Source: Episyrphus balteatus
Taxonomy: Eukaryota > Arthropoda > Insecta > Diptera > Syrphidae
Assembly (NCBI RefSeq): GCF_945859705.1
Contig: NC_079136.1
Location: 117,177,028 to 117,241,027 of the forward strand
Length of the DNA stretch: 64,000 nt
Direction of reading: 5' to 3'
Positions 33,196 to 46,364 of this stretch are shown here, piece after piece (position 1 is the first letter of the stretch; each line of letters begins with the position of its first letter). The translations under genes were made by a program, and so were the position numbers. The notes under the pieces are model-generated. The model saw only the letters and a program-made list of their open reading frames with translations, was not told the DNA's origin and did no database searches.

Positions 33196-35552
33196 CCGTA
33201 TTCAGTGAAAACTCTTTTAACGATTCCAATTTTTTGCACATGTATGCGCATTTATCAGCCCTACATGTCCTATATAGCTTGAAATTTTTTGAACGATCCA
33301 AAAAAAACTACCCAAAAATACCCCTAAAAAAGTAGGTATTTTTTAAAAATTCATATTTCGAAACGCAAAGTGTTGGAAAAAAATCCGTATTAGACGCCTA
33401 TTTTTTTTTCCTTCATCTTTCACCTTTACCACCATTAGGATTGTCAAAAAAAATTTCCCCTACCCATAATCAACATTTTTTCATACCCACAACACCTGAT
33501 CAACGTTCAAACAAAACGTTATAGCATAGTTCCAGAATTTTTTAAAATTTTTTCTTAAATGCAGTTATCCTTTAATCAGTCTTTTATGTCTATAGCAAAA
33601 AGAATCAACTCTCTACGACCACGCGTTTAGATTTTAGCCCAAATGTCAATTTTCCGTTTTACCCCTGTTTACCCTATTAAATGACATAATTTTCAAAAAT
33701 CCTTCATTTGGATTAAACTTTAGGTTATTATCTTTCAAATAAACTACAGGAGATTTTTTATCTCTAATAGTTTATTTTTAATTTTGAATTGAAATTTTTT
33801 TCCGCACTGCGAAAGTGCGAGAGTGGAACGGGAAAAAATGGCGTCACTTTTTTGTGGTGGCTGCCATGGTTCATCAATTTATAAGACGTTATCACGTCAA
33901 AAATGTTGCAGCAAATAGCACAATTGACATTCACACTGCGATAATTTTTGTGGAAAAAAAAAACCCAGTCATACGAGTGAGGCGTCAGGAGAACATCTTA
34001 AAGCAAATTTGGAATTTTTCGATATTTTGAACTTTAAAAATTTCGTAAGCACTTGCGTGCTTTAAAATAGATTTTAAAATAAGGTTGCCACATAGAAGTT
34101 CCCATTTTAAAAGTAGTAACTCTTTTTTTTTTCATTTTCTCTATCAACTGGTCTTTATGAGATGAATAACTGGACCCTTTTCTACATTTTATGTCTATAA
34201 CTATTTTCCCATAGCAAATTGAAACCTGTATCCATATATAAAGAATTGATCTCGGCAAAAATTCTTTTTCAATGACATATAATAACTCATCATTATTGGA
34301 CAATTACCATTGTCCTTTTCACTAAATACTAAAAAGTTTCTACACGATAAAAATATTTGAAAATTAAGTAGAAAAAAATTGATTTTTGTTTTTCTTTTAT
34401 TTTGAAACATCAATTTTATAAAATTGTTCAAAATTATGTGTGTATTATATTTACTTGCTCTTTAAGGGAATTATTTTATTGATTTCGAGGTTTTAATCCA
34501 AACTAACATTACGATGGTGGAGAAATCTAAAGAAGTGGTTTTCTTCATGACGTCCGTCGCACAGTGGTCAAAATCAAGAATCTAGGTGGACAAAATTATT
34601 TTTTGTTTTGAAATGAGAACTTTTATTGTTTTTATTAAAATTTAACTACCTATTTGTTTAAACATTTTTCGAATATTAATTCAATTTAAGAACATTTTTT
34701 TGAAATATCACATATTAAACCTTTAAATAAGAAAAGCCGTTTTCTTGTCCGATTTGAAGGGTCTTCACAATTCAAACAAGATCTAGAATCTGACTTTAAT
34801 TTTTAAGTGCTTAAATTTCTTCCACAGTTAAAAAAAAAATCATTTTCGACACTTCACTTTGCTCAGCACGATCTTGAAGTTTGACAGTTGAAACTTGTAA
34901 GCACCTGATTAGAATCGATTGCTATCAATGCTTACACTTTGGGCTGACGTACCACCTATAACACGGTGTAACACTCAAAATATACGCGGGCGGAGACATA
35001 TCACGTTTTGTAGAGCTAGTCGCACTGATTACGAAACGGTATTTAAAAAGTCCCTAACACCCCCAAAATTTGGAGTTTTTCACCCATTGAAAAAAATCTA
35101 GCTTCGTCAAATTTTTACCCATTTTCGATTTTTTTTACAGTTTCTGATAGGAGATAAATATACCTTTTTTAACAATGTATAAAACATGTAACTTGGTTAA
35201 ACCACCTAGAAATTATAAGCTGTCAAAGTTCAAAAATTCCATTTTTTTTCGTCATTTACCTACCCAACTTCGACATCAATTTAAAGTATATATTTTCACA
35301 ACAAATTGCTGTTTTAAAAATATATTGTAAAATAATATTTATTTCCAAATCAAACTAGGAATTTTTTATGAAAATCAGTTTAAAATTGGCTTAGGAAAAC
35401 AAATTTTACGATTTCAACCCAGATACCTACAGAAATTCGAACTTTTAGGTATTGAACAAAAATGTTGTTTTGGCACGTAGTAGGAAAACTAGGGCGCCAG
35501 GATTTGATAACGGGTTTTTGTAGAGGAGTTCAATACAAACATTTTTTTCTTT
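33196..35552. other. AT-rich spacer with unassigned repeats
   Basis: No element boundaries recognised. A short dyad CGCACTGCGAAAGTGCG lies at 33803-33819, and an ACTTGCTCT phrase like the family A 5' end lies near 34453. ORFs at 33815-34030 and 34034-34303 show no family resemblance. Confidence 0.35.
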
Positions 35553-36350
35553 GGAAGGTTGGTCTATCTCCCCCCGTTTAGGTAGGAGGGGCAGTTTTCT
35601 AAAAAAAAATTATCAAAATAAAAAAAAATTATTAAGAAACAACGGCAACACTTACAGTTATAAATGATAACATTTCCGAAAGTCTAAATGGTACATTTAA
35701 TTTTAATTTTTAAATCAATATATTATAACCAATATTTTTTAAAATAATCGATTTCAAAGATAAAAATAAAAAAGTTTAAAAACTCATTTTATACTATTTT
35801 TTTCTGACTGTGAATTTTAATAAAAAAAATGTCTCACACAGAAAACTGCCTCAATTGATTCCTTATCGAACAGTGAAAACTATATTTTTCTATGTCTTCT
35901 AGTTTTTGAGAAAATTGAAAAAAGAAAAACAAATAAAAACAAAAAATATTTTGAAAAAATTTTCTTAAAAACTAGATGACATAGGAAGCATTTATGTTCA
36001 GCGTTTGATTAGAAATCAATTTAGGCATTTTATTTTATAAGAAAATTTTGTATTGAAATCCACAGTCCTTGTCCTTACAAAAATTGTATTAAATGTAATT
36101 TTTTAAACTTTTTTTTACAAATTTTGACTTTAAAATCGATTATTTCAAAAACTATGTAGGTATTGCCTGCAATTATGTAACTTGATTTAAAAACTTAAAT
36201 AAAGTGTGAAATACTGACTTTTGAAAATGTATCATTCATAACTGTAGGTATTGCTGTCATTTTTTATTTTTTTTTTTTTTTATTTTGAGTTATTTTTTAG
36301 AAAATTGCCCCTCCCTCTTAAACGGGGGGAGATAGACCCCACCTCCTTTC
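35553..36350. mobile_element. ~800-bp fold-back element, GGTCTATCTCCCCCCGTTTA ends
   Basis: GGTCTATCTCCCCCCGTTTA with GGAGGGGCAGTTTTCTAAAA at the left is mirrored by TTTTTAGAAAATTGCCCCTC and TTAAACGGGGGGAGATAGAC at the right. The arms continue diverged through ATAACATTTCCG and AATCGATTTCAAAGATAAAA-like blocks towards a centre near 35950. The target duplication is not clear. Confidence 0.65.
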
Positions 36351-37155
36351 ATAGTAACAAATGCTTGTATTTGACTAATCTACAAGACTCTGTTACTAAT
36401 TTTTACCTCCTTAGTTATCTTACTTTAGTAAAAGATAACTTTAAGTTACTAAAGCTGAATATATTTAACAACAGTTAATACAAATTATTACCTAAATGTA
36501 AAACAAAATTTAATGAATAACAAAAATATTACACATACGCCCCATTGACTGTTTAATTTTCAGCTTTATTTTTAATTCTTGAAAAGTTGATACCTACATA
36601 ATCATGAAATGGTGTCGAAATAGATTTTTGAAGGAGTATTGAGTATGAGTATGAATATGGGTAGAAACTACGATCTAATAGTACCCTAACAATAAAATAA
36701 TTATATCGATAAAAAATGATTATATTATTATTGGTTTGTTGTTACACATGCTTTCTTTTGTAAACTTAATGAATACGCATAGTAGATCACGTGTAGGAAT
36801 AACAAAATTGTTGAATTTCTAATGAAACCTTGAAAAATATTTAATGAACGTATTGAAAACCGAACAAAGTAACAGAGCAACTGGTCGATTAATAATCATA
36901 TGTATCGTGACTTTAATAAAAAGTAAGAAAACATATTTCAGCCAGTCAATGAAATGAGAGAAGGGCCTATATGTCCCAAATAATGTAAACTCATATTTTT
37001 CTTTCGATTTTTTGAATTTTCAATAAATCCAGGAAGAAAAGTGTTAATAACTTTAGTAAGAGGATCAAACATTTGTTTGTTTTTTCTTTATATCAAATTT
37101 ATTTCTTGTCTCAATTGGAGGGTTGAAAGGTTTTAAAAAAGGACTAACAAACATT
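36351..37155. other. AT-rich spacer
   Basis: No repeat or exon recognised. Confidence 0.4.
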
Positions 37156-37159
37156 TTAA

Positions 37160-37443
37160 CCCTCTGTAGGCACACATCTTTTTTGTGACGTGGTAGGCAC
37201 ACGGGTGCGAATTTGTTTTATACTTTTTCATGTCGCTAGAACTTTTTTCGGTCACAATATTTTATAGAGAAACAAGTATGAAATTGATGTAGAATATTCC
37301 GAGGAATTTGAATGTAGTATTCACAATTCCGAAAAAAAATATTTTCACCCTTTTAAAGAGACTTTTTTGTGACCACTTTTTTGAAAAATCGTAATTTTTT
37401 TATTTTTGTCCTGCCAAATTCGCACCCGTGTGCCGACAGAGGG
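37160..37443. mobile_element. piggyBac-type MITE, TTAA-flanked
   Basis: The tips CCCTCTGTAGGCACAC and (right, reverse complement) CCCTCTGTCGGCACAC are directly flanked by TTAA (37156-37159 and 37444-37447). The TTAA target and CCC-starting TIRs are piggyBac hallmarks. AGGCACACGGGTGCGAATTT recurs sub-terminally at 37186 and, inverted, near 37420, and the left TIR segment is partly duplicated. It is 284 bp with no ORF. Confidence 0.8.
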
Positions 37444-37447
37444 TTAA

Positions 37448-39350
37448 TGAATGAAAGAAAATGAATACATTTTATGAAAATAAAAATCCTTATAATAAAA
37501 TCCATCATAAACAAGCTTTATGAAAAAAAAGAAATCAGCAATATTCTGCAACTTTTAACTAAGAATAAATTAATTATTCCATGCATTTTCCCACATAGAC
37601 AATTTTTGTGTAAAGTCTTGGATAGATGTTAACCCCATTTGCCAGCAAGCAGTTAAGATAATGACACTTTTATATTCTTTGATAACGAGCACATTGCATC
37701 TCCACCGCTAATCTATACCACACGTGAAGGAATGGAAGAGTAGAATTTTCTAAGTAAAGCAAAAGAAGTAGAAGAATTCCTACCCATCTAACGATAACGA
37801 GTCATCATTTCTGTATGAGATGAGGTGCAAGAGACTCCTGCTAGATACCATGAATGTACCATGCGCTTCTGCTATATATACCTACACCAAAAAAGGACAT
37901 TCAACCAACCTTTAATGCAACTACTCAAGAAGCAAACCATTCCCATTCACATGGGTTTTTGTGGTAAGGTTTACCCAGAAAGAAACATCAACCATAGAAA
38001 ACACCAGTATAATATAGAAAAGGTAAAGGTAGGTTAGTATTAAAAACAAGAAACAGCAGAAGCAGAGCAGCAGGTGTGCAATGACCTCGTTTTTAGTTTT
38101 TCATACAAAACGGATATCCTTTTAAGAACTTGCGCGCCAGGGTTGGTTTCTAAGCCCAAAGTATAGAGCATTCATTTCAATTCACTACGTTTTACCTTTT
38201 TTTGCTTTTATATCGCACTTAGTAAATCCAATAAAATTGAATGAGTAGGGGTGAAAAAAAAGTTCGGTGCCTTATACTTTGTGCCTTGTGCCAGTGCCAT
38301 TGCCAGGGAAGATATGGTTGCAATAGGACGAGAGGGAGTAAAAATACTTCTCTTTTTAGTTTTTTTTTTTTCCTTTTTTTCCTTTTTTTCATATGAACAG
38401 TGGTTTACCCTTTGAATTTTTTCTTACCCTTGGTTGGAGTTTTTAACCAGAAGGACCGATGACGGCATCATCAGCAGTAGGTGAACGAATCAATGTGCAC
38501 AGTAGAATATTTGGTGGAGTTAGCGGGGGCGATACAACTCAGATCAGGTGTAGCAAGAGGAACCTGAATAGATTTTGCGATGCTCTTTATTTTGTTGCTG
38601 TCGTTTTTTTTTTTTTTATTTTAATACCAATTTTTAGGGGTAAGAAATAGTTGCTTTGTATTAAGCTCTTTATTCTCACCCCTCGTATAGATACTCTGAT
38701 GGGTACCTTTTTAGCTGCTGGAAGAATTCATACGTGCTGAGTTTTTCTTTTAAATGATAGGAAAAATACTTTGAGTGAAAATCGGGATTATTGGGGAGTT
38801 TTGTTAAATTTTTAATGTCATCTAGATGGTGGTTTTAGAATAATCTCATTTATGTCCACTTTCAAGAGGAATTTTTGATTTTTCGTTGATAATTTCTGAG
38901 TAACTTTTTTTTTTAATAATAAATTGGACTCAGAGATTGTCTTGAAGGTGCATATTGCAGAGAATGGCGACAGCTTAATCGCATTGAACTAATCTTTTTC
39001 GTATTGTAAAAAGAAGATCTATTCTTGAGAAACTATTTTTGCTTATTGGTAAGCAATCGTAGCTCCATAGCAAATGATTTGTGGTACCTTTAAATAATGG
39101 ATCTTATGAAACTATTATCAAACCCAATACCCGTAATATATTTTTCTTAAAATTTTTACCAGAACAATACAAATTTTATAATTAAATATAAAAAATCATT
39201 GAAGAAACTTCCGGGGATAGGTTTTCGAGGTATTTTATTCTTAAATAAACGCTCTCATAAATATTTATTTTGATAAAAAATATTTTATTCATTTAGAAAG
39301 AAATGTTTCTAATTTATGATAACACTATTCATTAAAAATAATTTCTATCT
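37448..39350. other. Unique spacer
   Basis: Relatively balanced base composition at 37600-38330 and 38440-38560. TATATATA lies near 37872. The ORFs (70 and 63 residues) have no supported family or splice sites. No repeat family recognised. Confidence 0.35.
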
Positions 39351-39353
39351 CCG

Positions 39354-39680
39354 TGCCCAAAAAACATTTTCGGAGCTACGAGTTGTTTAAATGTTCGATT
39401 TAAGCTTTGAAGGAGTTAACTTCGTGACTACAGCTCTATTTTATACTCCGTTGAAACTTCTGACATTTTTTTTACTAATCTGAGCTCTATATTTTAGTTT
39501 CATAACATCTTCAAGCTCTATAGCCTTATAAAGCTTACTGCTCTATTAATATGCTCTTATACACTATAAAACACAACCTTCCACGAGCCATACTTAATTT
39601 TTCATACATACCTATGCTTTAAAAAGGCATTTTTTGAGAAAGACAAATGCTCTTTAGAGCCACTCAGTAGCCTTTTGATT
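39354..39680. repeat. AGCTCTA motif cluster, left
   Basis: AGCTCTA and its variants recur about every 20-50 bp (ACAGCTCTATTTTA, TGAGCTCTATATTT, CAAGCTCTATAGCC, CTTTAGAGCCACT). A matching cluster at 41140-41790 suggests the two are sub-terminal regions of one ~2.4-kb element. Confidence 0.4.
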
Positions 39681-39989
39681 TAATTCGTACCCATACAAAC
39701 AAAAAAGCAAAAGAATCGCCTACAAACACGAAAATAAACAAAATCATAAACAGGGTGATTCATTTGCAAAACTCCTATTTATTTTTTAGAAATAATTTAT
39801 CAAACAGAAAATACTTTTAATAAATATTTTGCGTAAAAACGCATTCACTGCTTGATATTTCGACAGTTGCTCGTGTATTTATAAGAAAAACTTTTCGTCT
39901 CTTTTTTGTGTTTGTTAGTCAGGTGTCAAATTTTCGGAACACCGAGATATGACTTATGATATAATAATTTTTCTTATATAAAAACTTTT

Positions 39990-40170
39990 CGTGCTGTGTC
40001 GCTTTCTCGTATCGCATTAGTATTTAAAACGACAATGACATTTGGGGTTTTTTTTTTTTATATTATGACAAAACCTACACCGATGTACGCGATAAAGCTA
40101 CAAATTATTTTGCTTTTAAAAAACCCTAAATGTCATTATCGTGTCGCGTTTGATTTAAAAGCCTTGTCGT
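39990..40170. repeat. Short inverted repeat
   Basis: CGACAATGACATTTGGGGTT near 40029 is mirrored by AAACCCTAAATGTCATTATC near 40120. Flanking GTGTCGC words continue the symmetry. Confidence 0.45.
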
Positions 40171-40452
40171 TTCGCGTAGGTGTGCGCTCGTTGCGTTGAA
40201 GTATTAATTTTTTTTAAATATGCTCGTAGGCAAAAAATCATCTCTTTCACTTTTAAGAAATAATTTTTTGTTACACATTGAGAGAAAATCGAAAGAACAA
40301 AATGTTCGCTAATGAAAAGAAAACTCCGCGTCAAATATGTTTGCAATTATTGTTTGTTTAAAAAGACGTCTTCAAAAAATTTTTTTATTTTTTTTTTTTT
40401 TTGTTTTGATCTGAGACACCCTTTGTCTTAAATAAAAAAGATGCTTTACAAC

Positions 40453-41115
40453 CAGCGTTGCCAACTGAGGCATAATTATGCCTTTTAGGCATAATTTTAT
40501 TAGCTAAGGCATTGAGGCTTATTTTTTGCCAAAAAGGCATAGTTTTTTTAATTCCACTTTAGATAGGTATATATTTTAAAAGTTTCTTATAATTTTTTAA
40601 ATATTTTGATAAAAAGACTAAAAATTAATATATATTATTATATCTTTTAAATATAAAGGTTGTTCTAAATTTTATTTACAGAATTGGTTTTAACCATTTA
40701 ACTTTTGTTAGTTTTTTTTCGAAGAATTTTGTCCACATTAATCAATTTTACTTGACGAGAATCTACAAAAGCAATTTTGTTGCTATAAAAAGCCTTAAAC
40801 GCTTGCAAATAGGCGATTATTTCAATGGTGAGCAAAATTGGTAGCTAATTTCTTCCAATTATGTAAAGGAATGCCAATGTCTTAGTTCCCTTGAAAATTC
40901 CTTTCGAAGAAAATAAGTTTCCGTTTCATGACAAATAAGTTGCCTTATATACCTAAAAATTAATTAATAAAACATTCCGTTATGTGTACGTGCAATTTTT
41001 GTATTTATTTTTTTAACATAAACTAAGAAATCTAAATTGAGGCATAATTTATTTGAAAAGGCATAATTTTTTTTCAAGTTAGGCATAATTTTGAGTGAAT
41101 AGGTTGGCAACGCTG
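40453..41115. mobile_element. hAT MITE with CAGCGTTGCCAAC ends and AGGCATAATT repeats
   Basis: The 13-bp TIR CAGCGTTGCCAAC is perfect at both ends. The 8-bp flanking duplication TTTACAAC is also perfect (40445-40452 and 41116-41123). Sub-terminal AGGCATAATT words recur at both ends. It is 663 bp with no transposase and lies inside the AGCTCTA-flanked region. Confidence 0.9.
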
Positions 41116-41139
41116 TTTACAACATATCTCAAGCAATAC

Positions 41140-41790
41140 TTTTGTAGACATTGAGATCTATAAAAGCTCTAAAAGAGTTATTCTTGTTGCTCTACCAAAA
41201 TGGCTCTCTCGGTAAATGCTATGAAGTTTTTCCATACATTTTTTTAATTTTTATTTTCAAAATAATATTAAAAAATTAATATTTCTGAGGCGCGTTGTAA
41301 GATTTCGAGGTGCAATGCCTATGTTTGTGATGAAAATAAAGTAGCACATAAAATCATGCCTTCGCATGTCTTAATCATCATTATTTAAAGTATAAATATT
41401 TTTAGTAGGTACCTATAGTTTGAAGTTTTACTTTCAAAATATTTGTGTTTAAGAAATGTTTTCACAGATCAACACAAGCAACCATCTCATTGTTTTCTTT
41501 TGTTATTATGTTTTACTAATATACTAAAGCAAAATGAATTTATATTTACACTTCATAGCTCTAAATCAAATGCAAATACACTTACACAAACGCTACTGGC
41601 CACTAGGAGCTATACAAGAAATGAAATAGAGCTCTTTTTAGCTCTAAAAATCGAAAAAATAGCTCTAAATGAGTTTTTAAAGAGTTTTATTGACGCTATA
41701 GAGCTAAATGAAGTTAAAGAAGCCAAATTATTTAGCTTTAGCGCTTCTAGAGCTAGAAACGAACTAGAATTGTTACTTGGGTGACCTTTT
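41140..41790. repeat. AGCTCTA motif cluster, right
   Basis: The motif AGCTCTA/TAGAGCT recurs about ten times. The ORF at 41443-41784 is generated by these repeats (EL, AL and AL-like residue pairs) and is not taken as a gene. It ends near TTACTTGGGTGACC, which weakly resembles the inverse of the left edge. Confidence 0.4.
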
Positions 41791-42190
41791 TTGTAAAATG
41801 TTTAATCCAGACGGGCTTTTAGTTCTGTTGATAAATTTACATAAAAATTACATTCTTGTTTAGGACTTTAAAAGTTGCAGTCGTTAACCTACCTACCCCT
41901 TGTCACTTATACATGAACAAAACATTAGATTGGAGATTGTTTTAAGAGATATTGTTCGAATTTAAGATTAACCATAAAATTAAAATTTTCCGAAAAAGGG
42001 AAACAATCAACATTTTCTGCCATTTTTGTTTTTTGTTTTTAATTTTTTCCTGAAAGGCGATTTATTATCTTTGATTTGTCTTACGACCAAACTTAAAAAT
42101 GTTATTAATCTCAAAAACAGAACTTCTATTTTGACTAAAAAAATCCGTGTACTCAGTAGGGGTCAAAAAACGTCCTTCCTTTTACATAAA
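41791..42190. other. AT-rich spacer
   Basis: No repeat family or exon recognised. Confidence 0.35.
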
Positions 42191-42898
42191 ATAACATTTG
42201 AAAATTGCAATTGTTATTAATGGTAATGGCCATATAACCGTTTTCTTAATGCTTGACTTTCTTGTTAGCGACGTTACTGATTTCAACGAATTTTTTTTTG
42301 TAAAAGTTATTTTAGTAGGTAACCGTCAAACTTTAGAACAAAATTCAAAAAAAATTTGTTTGGGTTAATTTTTTTGGAAAATTAATTTTTTGAAAACTTA
42401 TGTAGATCTTTTCTTTTTTATTAGAATATTTTTTGTGCTTTAATTAAGTTAAATTAAAATTATTCATTTAAGTATTTTTAAAAAGATTTATTATTTTAAC
42501 TTTTAACAGAAAAACAAGTAGGTACATGCAATTCAGTTGTGCATTTTTTTTTTGCACTTTTAAGGCACCTGTAAGAAAAAAGTGACAACAAATTTTTGTC
42601 TGTGATACAATTTTATTTTTACTTGCTCTATAGGGCAAGTATTGGTTTCGTGTCAAACGATTTTGATTAAAGTTTGCAGACGTAATATTTAAAGTGATTG
42701 CAATAAAACTGCATTTTTATTTTTTCCAACAAAAAATCAAAAAAAAATTTTTTTGTTTTCATTTAACAAAATTTTGCTCTAAACGTCGGCTTTTCCCACA
42801 TATCAATTTTTTTTATTTATAAAGAGCCAGCTCTTTAAATCTACAAGTAAACTAACATAAAAGTGCTTTGAACTGCAAGAGCAAGTACGTGTTTTTTT
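42190..42898 (-). repeat. Family A fragment, reverse orientation
   Basis: GGCCATATAACCGTTTTC, then GTTACTGATTTCAACGAATT, is the reverse complement of the mid-part of family A. GAACTGCAAGAGCAAGTACG at 42875-42895 is the reversed 5' end. A palindrome ACTTGCTCTATAGGGCAAGT lies at 42621-42640. Confidence 0.5.
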
Positions 42899-43295
42899 AT
42901 GTTTTTTTTTTTTCTTTTTTTTATGTTTGTTGCCGCATTACTTTGGACAGAGTGAATCAATTTTGATAATTCTTTTTGTATTGGAAAGCTAGTGGCTGTA
43001 ATGTGGTCCCATTTCAATTTCGTTCAGTTTAAGCCATAGGAACTATTAAAAAAAAAACCATAAAACCCCGTTTTGAATCATGGAAGTCGGTTTTGTTTTT
43101 TTTTTTTTGATAAAAATGATTATTTATTATAATTTTTTTCGTAGAATATACCAAAAGAATATACCAATATACCTCACAAATTTTCCTTAACTTATTACGG
43201 GATATCCTGTTTAAGAAATAAAGCTTTGATTTTTTATTAATATGAAATTCTCAATTTTGAAGATTCTAGAAATTTTGAATTGAAAAGATTACATT

Positions 43296-44727
43296 TAGAC
43301 CAGGGTCGATAATTTTTGAAACCAAAAAAAATCATAGTAGGATGAAACCCATTGGAAAAGGAGGTGAATATGATGAAAATTAAAGGAAAAATAAATTACG
43401 GGCGAGCCGAGTTCGGGAAGTGGGTGGGTTGAGTTTTTAATGGTAAAAAATGGTATATCTCGATTTCCGGCAAAACTACAAGTCCTATAGAAAAAAGTTG
43501 TATGGCAAAGTTGTAGGTAATAAAAAGATCTACAACTTTTGTATCAACAATTTTTTCACATAACCTCAAAATTTATGTGAAAAATTAAAAAAACCGAGTT
43601 TTTGGTTTTTTATTTTTATCTTTTTCAAAAACAAAAATTTTTCTACGAAATTTGGTGAAAACTTACCTTATTATATCCCAAATACACTGTAATTTATTTG
43701 ATTTAAAATATTAATTTGTTCACCTTATTTTGACTTAATACCAAAAAAACACCCTGTTTTTCAATCGAAAATTCACGTGTCAAAATATCAGCTTTTTTCA
43801 AAAAGTCGATGAGCATTTCGTTTGTTAAAATGTCTATTTTCTGATGGTGTAAAAAAAAATTACATTAGTATACTATACAACATGTTTTAGTAAAATGCAA
43901 AAAATGAAAAAAGCTGGAATTCGAAAAATTTTTTTTATCATTGTTTACAATTTTGGCCTATTTATTCAAATTTACACTTTAATTACTCAAAAAACGTAGG
44001 ATTTCATGTTATATTGATTAATGTTACGGTTTTTGAGTAATTTAAGTGTAAATTTTAATAAATAGTCCAAAATTTTAAATAATGATACAAAAATTTTCGA
44101 ATTCAAGCTTTTTGCTTTTACAGAGAACATGTACTATGGGATACTAATGTAAATTTTTGTTTACACAATTGGAAAGAAGAGATTTTAACGAACAAAATAC
44201 CCACCGATTTTTTGAAAAAAGCTGATATTTTGACACGTGAATTTTCGATTGAAAATTAGGGTGTTTTTTTGGTATTAAGTCAAAAAAAAGGTTAAAAATA
44301 AATATTTCAAATCAAATAAATTACAGTGTATTTGGGATATAATAAGGTAAGTTTTCACTAAATTTCGTAGAAAAATTTTTGTTTTTGAAAAAGATAAAAA
44401 TAAAAAACCAAAAACTCGGTTTTTTTAATTTTTCACATAAATTTTGAGGTTATGTGAAAAAATTGTCTATACAAAAGTTGTAGATCTTTTTATTACCTAC
44501 AACTTTGTCATACAACTTTTTTCTATAGGAATTGTAGTTTTGCCGGAAATCGAGATATACCATTTTTTACCATTAAAAACTCAACCCACCCACTTCCCGA
44601 ACTCGGCTCGCCCGTAATTTATTTTTCCTTTAATTTTCATCATATTCACCTCCTTTTCCAATGGGTTTCATCCTACTATGATTTTTTTGTACTTTTTAAT
44701 GTTTTTGAAGGCATCGGCACTGGTCTA
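43296..44727. mobile_element. 1.43-kb near-perfect fold-back element
   Basis: Each half is the reverse complement of the other around a centre near 44011. For example CGGGCGAGCCGAGTTCGGGA at 43399 is mirrored near 44595-44615, and the internal CACGTGTCAAAATATCAGCT matches its mirror. The tips TAGACCAGGG and CACTGGTCTA are flanked by ATTACATT and ATTATTTT (6 of 8), a possible worn 8-bp duplication. No transposase. Confidence 0.75.
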
Positions 44728-46052
44728 ATTATTTTAAGGACTTCTTCGACTTATTATTTTTTTTTTCTTCACTCTGATTTTTTTTGAAAAGTCTACAAAA
44801 ACGTTTTGAAATTATTGATTGAAAAAGATTTTTATGTCTGTCAGATGTTCATGATTATACGGAAAATTGATATAGCACCCTTTTCTTCACATTCATCTTG
44901 AAATAATCTGATTTTAACATACTGTCTCCATACCCAGTGCAGCTTCAAATCACCTGCTAGACTTTTTTTTTTTGTGTATTCATAAAAAAGAGTCATCTCT
45001 ACAAAGCTAGAGGTGTCTTTATAAGATAATACATAATTTTGAAGTACGTGTTCAATTTTTTTTTCTAATCCAACTAACAATCGAAGAAATAATTACTCTT
45101 AACTTTCTTACTTAGCTTAACTTTTCATTTCTAAATTATTTGAAGGCATTCTATTATTTTTAGAGTTATACCTATATCTTTATAAATTTATTATCCTCAT
45201 AACTAAAATATTCTTTGTCCTACGCATAAATCTTGTGAATCCTTACAGCAAAATTTCTATAAGTTTCATTATAACTAACTATATAGATAGGTAGATCCTC
45301 CGATACTATACAATATACATAGGTACATGAATGATGAATCTTCGCAAAAGAAGAAGAAATTATAAAAGTGCTGCTCTTTCAATTGCATCCTTCTGCAACA
45401 GAGGAAGATTATGTTTAAATATTTTGCCTGGGAGAAAGTGCCTCTAAATGAATCGAAATGATTATTTCCGCTCATTCAGTACAATGTTGCAAAACTTCAA
45501 ATAAATTAATTAAAACAATCAAGTATATAAGTAAGTAAATACACATTCCTAACTATATTACAACTATATAGTGAAGGTAAAATGAAAATAAATGGCTTCA
45601 AGGATAATGATGATAAAGACAATATCTTCTTCTCCTTCAACAACAACAACAAACTTGGCAAGAATAAAGCACTGTTCAATTTATTAAACACAAAAGTCAG
45701 AATATTCAACACGTTGTTGTAGATTTTATATAGAATTCTTGTTCTTTTTTTTTTTTTTTTTTCTATTTTGAAGTAAATTTTGTATGCATCATTTTGCAGA
45801 AATACATCTTCTTCTTCTTCTACTTCTATAGTTTTCAATTTCTTGCGAAAAATGTTTGCTCCAATTGAATATTTCCTGTTCCAATTTGCCTAAGTAATGC
45901 CATTAGATAGTTTTGTGTGCTTCAAGTGCAGAATACATATAAATACACACATATACTATAGAGTCCTTATCCCTTTTGAAGCTTTTAATCTTTTTCATTG
46001 AAGCAGAGAAAGTGTTATTCAGTTTTTTTTTTATTTTCTGCATCTCTTCATT
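44728..46052. other. AT-rich spacer
   Basis: No repeat family. (TTC)n-type tracts occur near 45805-45825. ORFs of 66-110 residues on the minus strand read through low-complexity DNA. Confidence 0.4.
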
Positions 46053-46364
46053 TACAGGGTGATTCGTGTTGTTTGAGATTAGGTTGATGATGCGTGCACT
46101 TTTTGATGAAATATTTTTAAAACTTTTCTAAACTTTAAATGGTACTTACTAAGCTAATCTAAAAATTAGCATTTCTCATTATGTCAAGTTTTTTAAATGC
46201 AAAAGTATACAAGAAAATTATACCTTCAATAACCCTTATATTTCTAGTAAAGAATTAAACCATACCTAAATGTTTTCAAAAAGAAATTACACATTTACAC
46301 TTTTTTCATGAAGGAAAGCTTAAAAAAAATTATCTTTTTTTTCTTTACACATCATATTGTCAAT

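Noticed and set aside
38459..38650. 63-residue ORF in balanced-composition DNA
   Set aside because: The C-terminal half is a poly-T reading; there are no splice sites or family resemblance, so it is kept only as unique spacer.
39751..40420. Element running from CAGGGTGATTC to ACACCCTTTG
   Set aside because: Only six or seven bases pair at the tips and the arms do not match.
41443..41784. 113-residue ORF
   Set aside because: Its composition is produced by the repeated AGCTCTA motif; no domain or gene context.
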